From Prevotellaceae bacterium UBA2718 (GTDB lineage Bacteria; Bacteroidota; Bacteroidia; Bacteroidales; Bacteroidaceae): a stretch of DNA of 6,638 nucleotides. The notes under the pieces are model-generated. The model had not been told where the DNA came from, did no database searches, and saw only the letters and a program-made list of their open reading frames with translations. The stretch covers positions 13,822-20,459 of the forward strand of contig DEKQ01000055.1 of the NCBI GenBank assembly GCA_002353975.1, written 5' to 3'. Below, in pieces: positions 5,746 to 6,638 of the stretch. A program made the translations under genes and the position numbers. Within the stretch, counting starts at the first letter, position 1. Every line of letters begins with the position of its first letter.

Positions 5746-6638
5746 ATGAAACAATTCAATGACAAAGACTTCCTGCTCGAGACCAAGACTGCGCAGGATT
5801 TGTACCACAACCATGCGGCCAAGATGCCTATCATAGACTATCACTGCCACCTCATCCCTCAGATGGTAGCCGAGAACAAGCGTTTTGAGTCCATTGCCCA
5901 GATATGGCTCATGGGCGACCACTACAAGTGGCGTGCTATGCGTTCCAACGGTGTTGACGAGCGTTTCTGCACCGGTAAGGACACCACCGACTGGGAGAAG
6001 TTTGAGAAATGGGCTGAGACGGTGCCTTACACCTTCCGCAACCCGTTGTATCACTGGACACACCTTGAGCTCAAGACCGCATTCGGCATAGAGGAGACTC
6101 TTAACCCCACCAATGCGAGGGCTATCTACGATAAGTGTAACGACATGATCAAGAATGATCCTAAGTTCACACCACGTGGACTGATGGCTCATTATAATGT
6201 GGAAACCGTATGCACCACTGACGATCCTGTTGACTCTCTGGAGTGGCACGACATGGTGGCTGCCGACCCAACAGCCAAGACACGCATGATTCCGGCTTGG
6301 CGTCCTGATGCGGCAATGAACATTGAGGCTGCCACGTTCAAGGGATACATCGAGAAGCTGGAGCAGGTGAGCGGTGTAGAAATCAAGAAGTTCGCTGATA
6401 TGGTTGATGCCCTGCAGAAGCGTCACGACTTCTTCGCCTCTAAGGGATGTAAGCTCTCTGACCACGGCATCGAGGAGTTCTATGACGACCCATATACTGA
6501 TGCAGAGATTGACGCAATTCTACAGAAAGCCCTCTCAGGTCAGACGCCTACTGTGGCAGAGCAGCGCCAGTATAAGCATGCCTTCCTCAAGGAGATGGCT
6601 ATCATGGACTGCAACGCAGGCTGGACACAGCAGTTCCA
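5746..6638 (+). CDS. uxaC: Uronate (glucuronate) isomerase, C-terminus cut by window edge
   Basis: Interconverts D-glucuronate with D-fructuronate and D-galacturonate with D-tagaturonate, the first step of hexuronate catabolism, in the cytosol (EC 5.3.1.12). 297 codons of an expected roughly 470 are visible. The protein belongs to the amidohydrolase superfamily. It begins with the metal-binding HxH motif (DYHCHL, His33 and His35), followed by the family signature GDHYKWRAMR (57-66) and then ETVCTTDDPVDSLEWH from 153. The later part of the barrel, with further active-site residues, is outside the window. The ATG at 5746 is chosen because it gives the typical N-terminus (MKQFNDKDFLLE, then KMPIIDYHCHL). 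It has its own promoter. The preceding PBP gene is unrelated in function, so any uronate operon partners would lie to the right. An open frame of 252 codons on the opposite strand (6465-5707) is its shadow. Confidence 0.97.
   Translation, partial: MKQFNDKDFLLETKTAQDLYHNHAAKMPIIDYHCHLIPQMVAENKRFESIAQIWLMGDHYKWRAMRSNGVDERFCTGKDTTDWEKFEKWAETVPYTFRNPLYHWTHLELKTAFGIEETLNPTNARAIYDKCNDMIKNDPKFTPRGLMAHYNVETVCTTDDPVDSLEWHDMVAADPTAKTRMIPAWRPDAAMNIEAATFKGYIEKLEQVSGVEIKKFADMVDALQKRHDFFASKGCKLSDHGIEEFYDDPYTDAEIDAILQKALSGQTPTVAEQRQYKHAFLKEMAIMDCNAGWTQQF

Noticed and set aside
5707..6465. Open frame of 252 codons on the minus strand opposite uxaC
   Set aside because: The plus strand carries an unmistakable uronate isomerase over the same bases. 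The antisense frame has no recognisable domain and starts inside the partner gene.
1..6638. A novel defence system, mobile element or prophage
   Set aside because: All six genes are recognisable housekeeping or catabolic genes with intact motifs. I see no transposase, integrase, terminal inverted repeats, tRNA or attachment site.

Overview
This window looks like an ordinary chromosomal segment of a Bacteroidota bacterium, most likely order Bacteroidales and probably Prevotella or a close relative. The reasons are the Bacteroidota-type -7 promoter element (TAnnTTTG) ahead of several genes, start codons with A-rich leaders instead of Shine-Dalgarno sequences, a pyrB-pyrI pair of the Bacteroides/Prevotella type, and protein sequences (two-repeat FKBP lipoprotein, class A PBP, uronate isomerase) that read like those from this group. 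The genus is an inference from recalled family resemblance, not from a search.

Layout. On the minus strand, read from right to left, lie pyrB (3212-2265) and pyrI (2268-1816). They overlap by ATGA and encode the catalytic and regulatory chains of aspartate carbamoyltransferase. Next comes a cytosolic FKBP-type prolyl isomerase (1672-1070) with its own promoter. A repeat-filled gap (1069-807) follows, then an FKBP-type lipoprotein (806 to beyond base 1) whose C-terminus is cut by the window edge. On the plus strand, diverging from pyrB across 3213-3342, lies a complete class A penicillin-binding protein (3343-5634). After it comes uxaC, uronate isomerase (5746 to beyond 6638), with a good promoter of its own and its C-terminal third missing.

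The genes serve separate housekeeping functions: pyrimidine synthesis, peptidoglycan synthesis, protein folding and uronic acid catabolism. Only pyrBI is clearly an operon. The two FKBP genes are tandem paralogues that probably act in different compartments, one in the cytosol and one as a periplasmic or outer-membrane lipoprotein. No promoter match is visible between them, so the lipoprotein gene may depend on read-through from the first.

The least ordinary part is the 263-base gap between the FKBP genes. It holds 8.6 perfect copies of a 7-base repeat, then two 76-base tandem units that are almost identical and carry a small hairpin core. The AT-rich parts of the block are built on a 7-base period. 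In the mRNA direction the 7-base array is a ladder of overlapping tiny upstream ORFs, and the last of these ends 4 bases before the lipoprotein start. No mobile element, CRISPR array, RNA gene or defence system is visible. No gene-free stretch exceeds 300 bases.
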